From Marinobacter alexandrii (GTDB lineage Bacteria; Pseudomonadota; Gammaproteobacteria; Pseudomonadales; Oleiphilaceae): a DNA stretch of 64,000 nt. Below are positions 26,261 to 35,768 of this stretch, in pieces. The DNA lies in assembly GCF_005871205.1 (NCBI RefSeq), contig NZ_SWKM01000014.1, forward strand, positions 474,001 through 538,000, given 5' to 3'. The notes below the pieces were generated by a model. The model saw only the letters and a list, made by a program, of their open reading frames with translations, was not told the DNA's origin and ran no database searches. How positions within the stretch are numbered: position 1 is the first letter of the stretch; each line of letters opens with the position of its first letter. A program made the translations under genes and the position numbers.

Positions 26261-26920
26261 TCAGAGCGCGTGCTGCCGGATAAATCGACCAATGTCGACG
26301 ATTTCTTCCAGACAAACGCTGTGCTCCATCGGGAACGTCTGATAATTCGGGGCAAACCCCATGGATTTCAGGGCCTCCACGCTTTGTACCCCGAGCGATT
26401 CCGGCACCATGGGATCAAAGGTGCCGTGATAGACGGAGATAGGAATCCCGGCGTTGGCGCTGGACGGCTTAACCGTCTTGGCAGTGGCAAAGTACGTCGA
26501 CAGAGCCAGCACACCGGCCAGTCGGCGGGGGTAACTCAGGCCCAGTTCGTAAGCAACAGCACCGCCCTGAGAGAAACCAGCGATGACGATCTTCTCAGAC
26601 GGAATACCGCGCTCGATCTCGCGGTCCACCAATTTACCAACAGCATTGGCGGAAGCCATCAGTTGTTGAGTATCCACGACGCGGTCGATATCCATGGCCT
26701 TGATGTCATACCACGCGGGCATGCGCATGCCGCCGTTAATGGTTACCGGAAGCTCGGGGGCGTGGGGAAAGATGAAGCGGACGGCCGAACCTTCGGGTAG
26801 ACCCAATTCCGGCACTACAGGTTCGAAATCATGACCACTTGCTCCCAGCCCGTGCAGCCAGATGACCGCAGCTGTTGGATTCGGAGCGGTTTCCAGTTCA
26901 ATGTAATCAAGATCCTGCAC
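26261..26920 (-). CDS. Carboxylesterase/phospholipase, alpha/beta hydrolase
   Basis: A 219-aa member of the carboxylesterase 2 family (PF02230). WLHGLGASGHDF forms the oxyanion loop, the nucleophile lies in GFSQGG, and the Asp of HGTFDPMVP with the His of PMEHSVC complete the triad. No signal peptide is present, so it acts in the cytosol on short-chain esters or lysophospholipids. The start is GTG with GAGGTG upstream. It is 38 bases downstream of the acyltransferase gene on the same strand, so the two are likely co-transcribed. Confidence 0.9.
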   Translation of the reverse strand: MQDLDYIELETAPNPTAAVIWLHGLGASGHDFEPVVPELGLPEGSAVRFIFPHAPELPVTINGGMRMPAWYDIKAMDIDRVVDTQQLMASANAVGKLVDREIERGIPSEKIVIAGFSQGGAVAYELGLSYPRRLAGVLALSTYFATAKTVKPSSANAGIPISVYHGTFDPMVPESLGVQSVEALKSMGFAPNYQTFPMEHSVCLEEIVDIGRFIRQHAL

Positions 26921-26958
26921 TCAACACCTCGTTAACGTCGGTAAATAAATGATTCGTG

Positions 26959-28182
26959 TTATTCCGGGTTCTGTTCGTCCGAGTTCGCTTCCAGCGCCGT
27001 CACCACCGGGTTCGCGTACATATCCAGAAGGTACGGACGGATGGCCGGATCACAGGCGTCCAGGCGCCGATCCATTTCCGCCTCGGCGGCCTCCATTTCG
27101 GCCGGTGACCAGGCCTCGGCGGTCACCACGGTGTCGGTGACCGTCTCAGGTGTCGCGTGGGCATCGGGATGTACGCCGCGAGCATGGTACGCGACCAGAT
27201 TCGAGGCATGCAGGTGGTAGTTGGCGTGCATTTCCCGATCAATCAACGCAGACATGGCCTTGGCGTCGTCCGGCGCGTTCTGGATGGGTTTGCCAAAGTG
27301 GACGTGCACATGGCCCTTGAACCCGGTCAGACCTTTCATGATTTGATCTGTGTCTTCGCCCTCAGCCTTGGTGTAGTTGCCATTGCGAGCACGGGCTTCC
27401 AGTTCCCGGGCCTTGTCTTGATCGCAGGGGTCATATTCATAGGCAATCGAGACCGGAACTACGTGCAGCCTGTTCATGGCTTCTGCAAAACTGAGCCCAC
27501 TCTTTTTGCGGCTCATGTAGAACATCTTGATGATGGCGGGATCGGTGAAGTCGAGGCCGTCTTTGGCCCGACCTTCCCGCTGTGCGATCCAGATGCTGTT
27601 GTTGGTATCGATACTGTGGTTAATAAAGCCAGAGAGCGTTAAATAGGCATCCCGCATCTCACGAGGACTTGTCATGTTTCGACGAACCACAAAGCTCTTG
27701 TTCAGTCGCATCATCTCCGCAAACACGCGGTTGGCCAGCAGGTTGTCACCAATGGCGATGCGCGTAGTGTGGAAACCATTCTCGAACAGCAGGTAGTTCA
27801 CCACCATCGGGTCAAAAACAATATCCCGGTGGTTGGAGATAAACAGGTGTGCGCTGTTCTTGTCGAGATTTTCCAAGCCACTGACGGTAACGCGTGAAGT
27901 GGTGCCGTCCACCAACTCGCCAACGTAAGATGACAGTCTGGCTTGCAGGTCATCAACCCGGTGGTATTGGCCAAAATGGTTCGCCAACCAGCGCCTAATA
28001 AATACCCTGAGCACTGCCGGAGCCCAGCGGGCAAGTGCCGGCGATTTGAATCGGCCGACCATATCGAGAAATTCCTGATCGTTTACCAGGCGCTGAATGG
28101 CCGGGCCGGTCTCTTCGTCCGAATACGGACGGATGGCATCAAATTCCTGCATGGAAGCCCTGTTATTATCGGTGTCTGTCAC
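26959..28182 (-). CDS. Glycerol-3-phosphate / 1-acylglycerol-3-phosphate acyltransferase-like protein
   Basis: A 407-aa protein of the PlsC-like acyltransferase superfamily. The catalytic H-x4-D is NHRDIVFD near residue 118; further blocks are FVVRRN and the substrate-binding region around [13 protein letters not shown]. It is longer than PlsC (~245 aa) and shorter than PlsB (~800 aa), a class with helical flanks of unknown role. The GTG start is supported by GGAA upstream; an ATG ten codons later is the alternative. It would esterify a glycerophosphate backbone in membrane lipid synthesis. Confidence 0.83.
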   Translation of the reverse strand: MTDTDNNRASMQEFDAIRPYSDEETGPAIQRLVNDQEFLDMVGRFKSPALARWAPAVLRVFIRRWLANHFGQYHRVDDLQARLSSYVGELVDGTTSRVTVSGLENLDKNSAHLFISNHRDIVFDPMVVNYLLFENGFHTTRIAIGDNLLANRVFAEMMRLNKSFVVRRNMTSPREMRDAYLTLSGFINHSIDTNNSIWIAQREGRAKDGLDFTDPAIIKMFYMSRKKSGLSFAEAMNRLHVVPVSIAYEYDPCDQDKARELEARARNGNYTKAEGEDTDQIMKGLTGFKGHVHVHFGKPIQNAPDDAKAMSALIDREMHANYHLHASNLVAYHARGVHPDAHATPETVTDTVVTAEAWSPAEMEAAEAEMDRRLDACDPAIRPYLLDMYANPVVTALEANSDEQNPE

Positions 28183-28359
28183 AGAATTCCGCTAAACGGT
28201 GATTCAAAAACGCGGTATTGTAGCGTTTCTCAGGTTACTTTGCCTCCATCCCCCGTCATTGGGTTTCGCCACCCTCGCCAACGAATCTGGTATCATTCCC
28301 GCCCACGCAATTTGACCCTGCAATCCTGCCGGCATACACGTCGGTTAACCGGTTACCTT

Positions 28360-30228
28360 ATGCATTTTGAACAGAACTTCGAAGAACTGAGCACAGAGCG
28401 CCCGACCACCTCTCGCAGGGATCCCGAACAGGTGCTCCACGAGGTATTCGGTTACGAAACTTTCCGGCCGCTGCAGGGCGATATCATTCGGGAAGTGGTC
28501 GATGGCCGCGATGCCCTGGTGCTAATGCCAACCGGGGGGGGTAAATCCCTTTGCTATCAAGTTCCGGCCCTGGTTCGGCCCGGTACCGCCGTGGTCATCT
28601 CGCCGTTGATAGCCTTGATGCAGGATCAGGTTGCAGCGCTGAAGGAGCTGGGCGTTAAGGCGGCATTCCTGAACTCGACCATGGACATGGAGCAGGCGCG
28701 GGCCACCGAATACGCGTTGGCAACGGGTGAACTTGATCTGCTGTATTGCGCGCCCGAGCGATTGATTCAGCCACGCACCATTGACCTGCTGCACGACGCA
28801 TCTATCTCTCTGTTCGCCATCGACGAAGCTCACTGTGTATCCCAGTGGGGCCATGATTTCAGGTCTGACTACCTCCAGCTCAGTATGCTGGCCAACGAAT
28901 TTCCGGCTGTGCCGCGCATAGCACTGACCGCCACCGCCGACGAACGCACCCGTAAGGAGATTGCCGAGCGGCTGTCCCTGACCGAAGCGCGGCACTTTGT
29001 CAGCGGCTTTGACCGCCCGAACATCCAGTATCGAATTGCGCCTAAAACTAATGCAAACAAGCAGTTGCTGGACTTTATTAAAGCTGAACATGACAGCGAG
29101 TGCGGCATCGTCTACTGCATGTCCCGCAACAAGGTGGATGCAACCGCCCGCATGCTGGCCGGTAAAGGCTACACCGCTCTGCCCTACCATGCCGGTCTCC
29201 CGTCCGAGATCCGGGCGCTGCATCAGGAACGATTCCTGCGCGAAGACGGTGTCATTATTGTCGCCACCATTGCCTTCGGAATGGGCATCGACAAGCCTGA
29301 CGTTCGGTTTGTTGCTCACCTCGATCTGCCCAAGAGCCTCGAGGCCTACTACCAGGAAACCGGTCGTGCCGGCCGGGACGGAAAACCGTCAACGGCGTGG
29401 ATGGTCTATGGCCTGCAGGATGTCATCAAACTGCGCCAGATGCTGGAAGCGTCACAGGGCAACGATCAGTTCAAACGGGTAGAACGGCAAAAGCTGGACG
29501 CCATGCTTGGCCTGTGCGAAGTAACCCGGTGCCGGCGTGAGGTGTTACTGCGTTATTTCGGGGACACTCAGGACGAGCCCTGCGGCAATTGCGATACCTG
29601 CCTGAACCCTCCTGAGACCTGGGACGGGACCGTCGCGGTCCAGAAGGCATTGTCTTGCGTTTTTCGGACCGGCCAGCGTTTTGGTGTTACCTACCTGATT
29701 GATGTGCTCCGGGGCTCGGAAAACGAACGAATCCTGCAGTCGGGCCACCAGGCAGTGTCCACCTACGGGATTGGCACCGAGCTGTCAGTAAACGAGTGGA
29801 AGTCGGTGTTCCGGCAACTGGTGGCCAATGGCTACCTGCGCGCCGACCCCGAGGGCTACGGCGCCCTGCAATTAACGGAAACCTGTCGCCCCCTGTTAAA
29901 AGGCAAACAGCCCGTTGAGCTGCGCAAAGATCCAGTGGTTAAGAAAACTTCGTCGAGAAGCCAGGGCAGCCGCAATGGTGCGGCGATCCGCGATCAGATT
30001 ACCGATCAGGCCGGCTGGGATGCCCTACGGGCGTGTCGTAAGGATTTGGCCGACAAGCAAGGGGTTCCGCCCTACGTTATTTTCCACGACGCCACCCTCT
30101 TCGACATGCTGGAGCGCAAGCCCCAGTCCCTGGACGAGTTGGCGGAGGTTAGCGGCGTGGGCGCCGCTAAGCTGGAGAAGTACGGCGCCATTTTCCTTGA
30201 AACGCTGTCCGGTCTGGAGCGCTCCTAA
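28360..30228 (+). CDS. recQ: ATP-dependent DNA helicase RecQ
   Basis: A 622-aa RecQ, the usual length. The frame is open far upstream, but the family alignment begins at the ATG at 28360. Motifs: PTGGGKS (Walker A), IDEAHC (DEAH), QWGHDFR (aromatic-rich loop), GRAGRDGKP (motif VI). The RQC zinc site is formed by the C-x-x-x-x-C and C-G-N-C-D-T-C block near residue 375-410. The C-terminal HRDC domain ends the protein. It unwinds DNA 3' to 5' in recombination and fork repair. Confidence 0.96.
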   Translation: MHFEQNFEELSTERPTTSRRDPEQVLHEVFGYETFRPLQGDIIREVVDGRDALVLMPTGGGKSLCYQVPALVRPGTAVVISPLIALMQDQVAALKELGVKAAFLNSTMDMEQARATEYALATGELDLLYCAPERLIQPRTIDLLHDASISLFAIDEAHCVSQWGHDFRSDYLQLSMLANEFPAVPRIALTATADERTRKEIAERLSLTEARHFVSGFDRPNIQYRIAPKTNANKQLLDFIKAEHDSECGIVYCMSRNKVDATARMLAGKGYTALPYHAGLPSEIRALHQERFLREDGVIIVATIAFGMGIDKPDVRFVAHLDLPKSLEAYYQETGRAGRDGKPSTAWMVYGLQDVIKLRQMLEASQGNDQFKRVERQKLDAMLGLCEVTRCRREVLLRYFGDTQDEPCGNCDTCLNPPETWDGTVAVQKALSCVFRTGQRFGVTYLIDVLRGSENERILQSGHQAVSTYGIGTELSVNEWKSVFRQLVANGYLRADPEGYGALQLTETCRPLLKGKQPVELRKDPVVKKTSSRSQGSRNGAAIRDQITDQAGWDALRACRKDLADKQGVPPYVIFHDATLFDMLERKPQSLDELAEVSGVGAAKLEKYGAIFLETLSGLERS

Positions 30229-30240
30229 GCGCTCCGTTTA
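30216..30240 (+). terminator. Hairpin across the recQ stop codon
   Basis: GGAGCGCT (30216-30223) and AGCGCTCC (30228-30235) form a perfect 8-bp stem with a CCTA loop, followed by GTTTA. The stop codon sits between the arms. The T-run is short, so it is a weak intrinsic terminator or mRNA 3'-end stabiliser. Confidence 0.45.
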
Positions 30241-30272
30241 TCACTATCCGCTAACAACTCTTTTCACAGGGC

Positions 30273-30836
30273 TTACTCGCCCTCAGCTTTGAAGCCCTGC
30301 TTTCGAACCCGGTAATGGGCGATGGAGTTGGCAACGTGGTTGCCCTCCTGATCGTGCAACTGACCTTCCAGAGTGAACTTGGCGCGACCGGTAGCATCGG
30401 CGTCCGCCAGAATTCCTTTGACCATTTCCGGTGTCAGTGAAAACTCTACGGTGACATCGGAGTTTGCCGGTTGCAGAAACTGCAGGGTCATTTCCTTCAG
30501 GATTGGCGTGTACGAAGGCCCAAGATCAAACAGTGTCAGCACGCCACCGGGGATTTCCGCGACCAGGAAATAGGCGCCGGCGTACAAACTGCCAAAGTGA
30601 TTCTTGTTGCCCTTCAGGCGAATTCGGGCCTTCACGTAGCCCGGCCGCAACTCTTCCACACTGAATCGATTGCGGGTGGCAAATGGGATCGACAGGCCGA
30701 TGATCCGGTTTACAGCGGCATAGCCGCCAGTCTTTCGCAGCCACGCCAGAGGATTCGCCAGGGTGGCGTTGGAATCTGAATGCGCAACCCATTGCCCGGT
30801 TGCGCCGATAATCGTGTCGATAAGTGCCATGTTCAT
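30273..30836 (-). CDS. DUF4442 hot-dog-fold thioesterase-like protein
   Basis: A 187-aa protein matching DUF4442, a hot-dog domain related to PaaI/YiiD thioesterases. The segment NHFGSLYAGAYFLVAEIPGG corresponds to the conserved helix with the N-H-x-G-S pattern of the active site. The beta-rich C-terminal half follows (MTLQFLQPANSDVTVEF). The substrate is probably an acyl-CoA or acyl-ACP, but this is not known. It is convergent with recQ and 52 bases downstream of the chemoreceptor gene on the same strand. Confidence 0.82.
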   Translation of the reverse strand: MNMALIDTIIGATGQWVAHSDSNATLANPLAWLRKTGGYAAVNRIIGLSIPFATRNRFSVEELRPGYVKARIRLKGNKNHFGSLYAGAYFLVAEIPGGVLTLFDLGPSYTPILKEMTLQFLQPANSDVTVEFSLTPEMVKGILADADATGRAKFTLEGQLHDQEGNHVANSIAHYRVRKQGFKAEGE

Positions 30837-30888
30837 GCTCTATTTGGGAGATTGCCTGATCTTCGCACAATTGGCTTCCGGGTGCCTG

Positions 30889-32775
30889 TTACACCCGGAA
30901 CCGTGACGCATTCTGGTTCAGCGTGCGACCAATGCTTTCAATCTGCCCACTGTAAACGTCGTTTTCGCTGGCTGCCGCAGCTGCTTCCTGACCTTGATCG
31001 GCAATGCGCGTGATGGACGAATTCAGCTCTTCGGTCACTGAGGTCTGCTCCTCCGATGCGGTCGCAATCTGAGAGGTCATCTGGTTGATGGAGGTAATGG
31101 CCTCGGCAATGCGATTCAGGGCGTCCATGGCATCCTGGGCTTTCTCCATGCTGACGTTGGAGACCGCCGTAGAAGCATTCATTACCGCGACCGCGTTGTT
31201 GGCACCTTTTTGCAGCCGGTCGGTCATGTTGTTGATTTCTTCAGTACTCGACTGGGTTCTCTGCGCCAGGTTTCGAACTTCATCAGCAACAACAGCGAAC
31301 CCTCGCCCTGCTTCACCGGCCCGCGCAGCTTCAATGGCCGCGTTCAGCGCCAGCAAATTGGTCTGCTCCGCAATCCCCTGAATTACCTCCAGCACGGTAG
31401 TGATAGATGAAACATCTTTGCCCAAGGCGTTAATAACCTCGGACGCAGAGTTAACCTCTTTGGACAGCTTCTGCACTGCATCCCGTGAGGCGGCAACGGT
31501 TTCAAGGGAGGCACGGCTATCATTGTCTGCAGTATTGGCAGCATCCGCTGTCTGCTGAGCATTTTGAGCAATTTCCCCTGCCGCTGCCGACATCTCGTTG
31601 ATGGCTGTTGCCACGACATCAATTTCCGATTGCTGATTTTCGACGCTTGAGCGGCTGGTGCTGGCAGTTTCACGCAGCGAGCGCACGTTGTGGCCTAGCT
31701 CCTCGCTGCCCCGTTGGACATCACGAACCACTGTCTGGATATTCTCAACAAAGCGGTTGAAGCTCTCAGCCAGTTGACCGAATTCGTCCTTGGCACTGAC
31801 ATCCAGCCTCTGGGTGAGGTCTGCATCGCCAGCGCTGATGTCCGCCATCGCGGTGTTAAGACGGCGAAGTGGCGCCATCATGACCTTGATACCGAAGTGC
31901 AGTAAGACGAGCGACACGAGCAATCCGATAACAGCCATTACCAACCCGGTCACGCGAGCGCTTTGAACCGGTGCATTGATCAGGTCCTGGTTGACGAAGG
32001 TGCCCAGATACCAATCGACGCCACGGGCATCTTCGATGGCGTGAAAGCTGGCTTCCCAAGAGGCGTCATCGTCCTGGTATTGGTGGGCGCTTCCGTCGAG
32101 ACTCGGGGCTTTGCCGATGAGAGTCTTGATGTTTTTACCGATCAACGCCTGATTTGGGTGAAACAGCACAATACCCTTGGCATTGATCAGCGCGGCGTAG
32201 CCCGCGCCTGCGAGAGTAATGTTGTCCAGGGTTTCCTGAATGGCGCCTAATCCAATGTCCGCGCCAACAACACCTTTATACGTTCCGCCTTTCACTGGAG
32301 CGGAAGCAGAGATGATCATGCCGGTGCCGGCGGCATCCTGAAATGGGTCCGTAAAGGAGGCTCGGCCAAGCCTGGATGTCTTTTGATACCAGGGCCGAGT
32401 CCTGGGATCGAAGTCAGAGGGAAGACTCGCGTCGGCCTCTTCGGATTGCATCATCATTCTACCGTCAGCACGGCCGACGTAAACAGCAGAAAACCCACCG
32501 CCGGCGGTCACGGTTTGGAACACGGTACGCACCTGATCATCTGATTCGACCGCAAGGAGAGAATCTGCAACAGCTTCAGTCATCTGCAAACGGGTATTGA
32601 GCCATTCGGCAATGTTTGGCGTACTTTGCGCTACTGAATCGACGATTAACGCGTCAACATAGGTTGACGTGGTTTTCCGTAAACTAAGGTCGCCGGAAAG
32701 CGTGAAGGCGCCCATCACCAGCACGAGTAAAACACCAAAACCAATCTGCAGTTTCTGGCCAAATGTTAGATTCAA
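30889..32775 (-). CDS. Methyl-accepting chemotaxis protein with double Cache domain
   Basis: A 628-aa chemoreceptor. An N-terminal membrane segment (~10-27) and a second around 275-297 flank a periplasmic double Cache sensor (pieces such as [18 protein letters not shown] and GVVGADIGL, the last two typical of dCache_1). A HAMP domain with DLTQRL follows, then the cytoplasmic signalling helical hairpin whose tip contains [27 protein letters not shown] places it with receptors that sense amino acids or other small molecules, but the ligand is unknown. The start is TTG with TGAGGT upstream. Confidence 0.93.
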   Translation of the reverse strand: MNLTFGQKLQIGFGVLLVLVMGAFTLSGDLSLRKTTSTYVDALIVDSVAQSTPNIAEWLNTRLQMTEAVADSLLAVESDDQVRTVFQTVTAGGGFSAVYVGRADGRMMMQSEEADASLPSDFDPRTRPWYQKTSRLGRASFTDPFQDAAGTGMIISASAPVKGGTYKGVVGADIGLGAIQETLDNITLAGAGYAALINAKGIVLFHPNQALIGKNIKTLIGKAPSLDGSAHQYQDDDASWEASFHAIEDARGVDWYLGTFVNQDLINAPVQSARVTGLVMAVIGLLVSLVLLHFGIKVMMAPLRRLNTAMADISAGDADLTQRLDVSAKDEFGQLAESFNRFVENIQTVVRDVQRGSEELGHNVRSLRETASTSRSSVENQQSEIDVVATAINEMSAAAGEIAQNAQQTADAANTADNDSRASLETVAASRDAVQKLSKEVNSASEVINALGKDVSSITTVLEVIQGIAEQTNLLALNAAIEAARAGEAGRGFAVVADEVRNLAQRTQSSTEEINNMTDRLQKGANNAVAVMNASTAVSNVSMEKAQDAMDALNRIAEAITSINQMTSQIATASEEQTSVTEELNSSITRIADQGQEAAAAASENDVYSGQIESIGRTLNQNASRFRV

Positions 32776-32969
32776 AACGGGATACCTCAGGAAGAGTCGT
32801 TATTTCTGAAATGGCGCGCAAGAGTATTCGTTTACGTATCAGAATACTGTTAAAAGTTGTTTCGACCAGCAGTGCGAACTCTTTAGCTGCTTCTGATAAA
32901 CTTTTGCTGTTTCGCTGCTCAGACAGCAGCATGTCCACTGCTTCATCTCACTGGCGGGAGCCGATCTGA

Positions 32970-34490
32970 ATGGCCCACGAAGAACTGCACCTCAATCTCC
33001 GAAACCTGACGCTTGACGACTATGATCAGCTCCAGGTTCTGATGGATCGTATCTACGACGACATTGGCGGGGCCTGGCCCAAAGAGACCATCAAGGCACT
33101 GGTAGAGCAGTTTCCGGATGGCCAGATCTGCATTGAGGACAATGGCCAGCTGATTGCGGTTGCGCTGACCGTGTGCGTGAAATACGAGCGCTTCAGCAAC
33201 CCGCACACCTACGACGACCTGATCCTTCGGAACGAAAAGATCTGGCACAACGCCAACGGTGACTCTCTGTATGGCCTAGATGTGTTCATTCATCCGGAAT
33301 TTCGCGGGTATCGTCTTGGCCGCCGTCTATACGAGGCGCGCAAGGAACTGTGCCGGTCCATGAACCTGCGTGCCATTCTGGCGGGCGGTCGCATACCGAG
33401 TTATTACAAATATGCAGACCAGTACACGCCAGCAGAGTACATCCAGCGGGTGGATCGCAAGGAAATCTACGATCCGATTCTGAGCTTTCAGTTGTCCAAC
33501 GATTTCCAGGTAACTCGGCTGATGCACAAATACCTGCCCGAGGATGAGAAATCGCTGGGATACGCCACGCTGCTGGAATGGCGAAACATCCTGTACACGC
33601 CGCCCTCCTCAGTGCTGAACGTCAAGAAGACTCAGGTACGACTGGGTGCCGTTCAGTGGCAGATGCGTGAATTTACGTCGGTCGAAGAAGTGCTCAAGCA
33701 GGTTGAATACTTCGTGGACGCTCTCTCTGACTACAAGAGTGACTTCGCCCTGTTCCCGGAATTCTTCAACGCGCCGCTCATGGGTCTGACCGATCAGATG
33801 GACCAGACCCGGGCCATCCGCTTCCTGGCCGGGTTCACCGAGCAGTTCCGTGATGAAATGTCCGAGATGGCAGTTAGCTACAACATCAATATCATCACCG
33901 GTTCCATGCCGCTATTGGAAAATGATCGGGTCTACAACGTCTCTTACCTGTGCCACCGAGACGGCCGGGTGGATGAGCAACGTAAGATCCACATCACCCC
34001 ACACGAGCGCCGGGACTGGGTCATCGAAGGCGGCAGCGATTTTGAAGTGTTCGATACCGACGCGGGTCGCGTCGCGATCATGATCTGTTACGACATTGAG
34101 TTCCCTGAGCTGGGCCGGATTGCCTCAAGTGAGGACGTCGACATCATCATGGTGCCGTTCTGGACCGATACCAAGAACGGTTACTTGCGGGTGCGTCACT
34201 GTGCCCAGGCCCGGGCCATTGAAAACGAATGCTACGTTGTGATCACCGGCAGCGTGGGCAATTTGCCAAAAGTTGAAAACCTTGACGTCCAGTACGCGCA
34301 ATCGTCCGTATTCTCGCCCTCTGATTTTGCGTTTCCCCATGACGCCGTAATGGCCGAAACGACACCAAACACTGAAATGATCATGTTCTCAGATATGGAT
34401 CTGGAGAAGCTGAAACTGGTGCGAAACGAGGGCTCAGTTACCAATCTGAAGGATCGTCGTGTTGACATGTACGACCTGAAAAAGAAGTAA
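32970..34490 (+). CDS. GNAT acetyltransferase fused to carbon-nitrogen hydrolase
   Basis: A 506-aa two-domain protein. Residues ~8-200 form a GNAT N-acetyltransferase; the acetyl-CoA loop is near FRGYRLGRRLY. Residues ~225-480 form a nitrilase-superfamily amidase with a full triad: Glu264 in FPEFF, Lys339 in QRKIHIT and Cys373 in MICYDIEFPE. Fusions of this type are widespread in proteobacteria, but their substrate is unknown; acetylated amine plus amide hydrolysis has been guessed. GGGAG precedes the ATG. The 194 bases before it, up to the chemoreceptor gene, hold the divergent promoters. Confidence 0.9.
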   Translation: MAHEELHLNLRNLTLDDYDQLQVLMDRIYDDIGGAWPKETIKALVEQFPDGQICIEDNGQLIAVALTVCVKYERFSNPHTYDDLILRNEKIWHNANGDSLYGLDVFIHPEFRGYRLGRRLYEARKELCRSMNLRAILAGGRIPSYYKYADQYTPAEYIQRVDRKEIYDPILSFQLSNDFQVTRLMHKYLPEDEKSLGYATLLEWRNILYTPPSSVLNVKKTQVRLGAVQWQMREFTSVEEVLKQVEYFVDALSDYKSDFALFPEFFNAPLMGLTDQMDQTRAIRFLAGFTEQFRDEMSEMAVSYNINIITGSMPLLENDRVYNVSYLCHRDGRVDEQRKIHITPHERRDWVIEGGSDFEVFDTDAGRVAIMICYDIEFPELGRIASSEDVDIIMVPFWTDTKNGYLRVRHCAQARAIENECYVVITGSVGNLPKVENLDVQYAQSSVFSPSDFAFPHDAVMAETTPNTEMIMFSDMDLEKLKLVRNEGSVTNLKDRRVDMYDLKKK

Positions 34491-34502
34491 TAGGCGTGAT
34501 TA

Positions 34503-34531
34503 CAGGCAGTTAAAAGTTGAATAACTGCCTG
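34503..34531 (+). terminator. Perfect 10-bp stem-loop after the GNAT-nitrilase gene
   Basis: CAGGCAGTTA and TAACTGCCTG pair perfectly around a nine-base loop, starting 13 bases after the stop. No T-run follows, so it may be a Rho-assisted or mRNA-stabilising structure rather than an intrinsic terminator. Confidence 0.45.
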
Positions 34532-34603
34532 AACCGCTGTTCGTAGGACACTGATAGCGTTGCTAAACTGCAAATCAGTGGCTATCGTTTAATCAATATA
34601 AAG

Positions 34604-34621
34604 CTGCCTTAAGGAAGGCAG
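34604..34621 (+). other. Short hairpin in the leader of the PilZ-like gene
   Basis: CTGCCTT and AAGGCAG pair around an AAGG loop, 31 bases before the ATG of the PilZ-like gene. It may affect translation or be the end of a regulatory leader. No riboswitch core was recognised. Confidence 0.3.
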
Positions 34622-34652
34622 GCTAAGGCCGATACGGAAATCACCCGAGACC

Positions 34653-35057
34653 ATGTTAATGACTGAAGCACTACCGGACCTTATCGCACAGTTTCGAATC
34701 AGGCAGGGCCTCTTCCGCAAGGAACTGGTCGAAGCCGCTCTTTACGAGCTTGATGCGTATGGGTGTGTGATGAAAACCGACAAAATGTTTAATCCAGGCG
34801 ATACCATCGTTCTGGACCTGGTGATGGACATGCCGTTCGACAAGCTCCGCGCTGAAGGCGTGACCGGCCTGGTGACTGAGCGAAGGAAGCACTGCAGTAA
34901 CTTCTATTATTCAATTGATTTTGTTGAGTTCGATTCAGATAACGACTCTCCCCTAACGGAGAAGCTGCGGCGAATTCGGGAAGTTCTCTCGAAAAAACAG
35001 TCTCTGAAGTCGAGGCGTTCGCCAGGGTCTATTTCCGGTGTCCGGCAAATGGCCTAA
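34653..35057 (+). CDS. PilZ-like domain protein
   Basis: A 134-aa protein with the beta-barrel pattern of PilZ (FNPGDTIVLDLVMD, GVTGLVTERRKH, FYYSIDFVEF). The c-di-GMP motifs are degenerate: FRKELVEAALYELDAYGC stands where R-x3-R and D/N-x-S-x2-G are expected, so binding of c-di-GMP is doubtful. The C-terminal tail is basic. ATG 34653 and an in-frame ATG two codons later are both possible. It precedes the phasin-like gene by 42 bases and may be co-transcribed with it. Confidence 0.65.
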   Translation: MLMTEALPDLIAQFRIRQGLFRKELVEAALYELDAYGCVMKTDKMFNPGDTIVLDLVMDMPFDKLRAEGVTGLVTERRKHCSNFYYSIDFVEFDSDNDSPLTEKLRRIREVLSKKQSLKSRRSPGSISGVRQMA

Positions 35058-35099
35058 TACCCGTTGTTCGTAATGCCCTCATCCCCAAGGAGACAGTTC

Positions 35100-35768
35100 A
35101 TGGCAAAGAAGGCCAAACCTAGCGTTGACAAAATTGTCAAAAAGGTAAACAAGGAATTCGAAAAAACGTCCTCTCAGATTGAGGGACTGGTCAATGATGC
35201 GCTGAAGCAGTTTGACAGCCTGCAGCAACAAGTTCAGGAGCCTGTGCGAAAGCTTCTCAAAGAGGTCGATGAACTTCGCGATCGCGAAATGAAACGTTTC
35301 AACGAGGAGTTTGAACGCCGTCTGAACGAATTCCACGAACTACAGAACAGCATCCTGGAGCGTCTTGGTGTCGCCTCCAAGGACGTTGCAAAAGACGTCA
35401 AGAAACAGGCTGAGCAGGCCAAGAAGCAAGCAAAGTCTGTGAGTAGTGCGACCAGTTCAGCGACCTCGACCGCGAAGAAGGCCGCTGCGCCCAAGTCGAC
35501 TGCCAAGAAGCCTGCGGCAAAGAAACCAGCGGCCAAAAAGCCCGCAGCAAAGAAACCGGCGGTTAGTGAAGCTAAGCCAGTAAACAAGAGTGACCTCACG
35601 TTGGTGAAAGGCATTGGCCCGGCCACCGCGAAAAAAATGAAGGACGCAGGTATTACCTCCATCGATCAGATTGCTAACCCCTCCGCCGCCGATCAGGAAA
35701 AGCTGAAGGCTTTCTCCAACGTTAAAGGATTTGACCAGTTCAGCACCGAAGCTAAGAAAATCATCTGA
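35100..35768 (+). CDS. Coiled-coil protein with AAKKP repeats and helix-hairpin-helix C-terminus
   Basis: A 222-aa protein. Residues ~5-100 are amphipathic helices resembling phasins. Residues ~125-165 are Ala/Lys/Pro repeats (AAKKP units) like the histone-H1-like tails of PhaF-type phasins and AlgP. The last ~50 residues are a helix-hairpin-helix fold (VKGIGPATAKKMKDAGI). It may bind DNA or polyester granules and help segregate them. The ATG with AAGGAGA upstream was chosen over a longer frame. Its stop overlaps the selD-fusion start (TGATG), a coupling with no obvious functional reason. Confidence 0.7.
   Translation: MAKKAKPSVDKIVKKVNKEFEKTSSQIEGLVNDALKQFDSLQQQVQEPVRKLLKEVDELRDREMKRFNEEFERRLNEFHELQNSILERLGVASKDVAKDVKKQAEQAKKQAKSVSSATSSATSTAKKAAAPKSTAKKPAAKKPAAKKPAAKKPAVSEAKPVNKSDLTLVKGIGPATAKKMKDAGITSIDQIANPSAADQEKLKAFSNVKGFDQFSTEAKKII

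Noticed and set aside
34503-34621. Riboswitch before the PilZ-like gene
   Set aside because: Two hairpins are present, but no known aptamer core (for example the GEMM c-di-GMP class) could be recognised.
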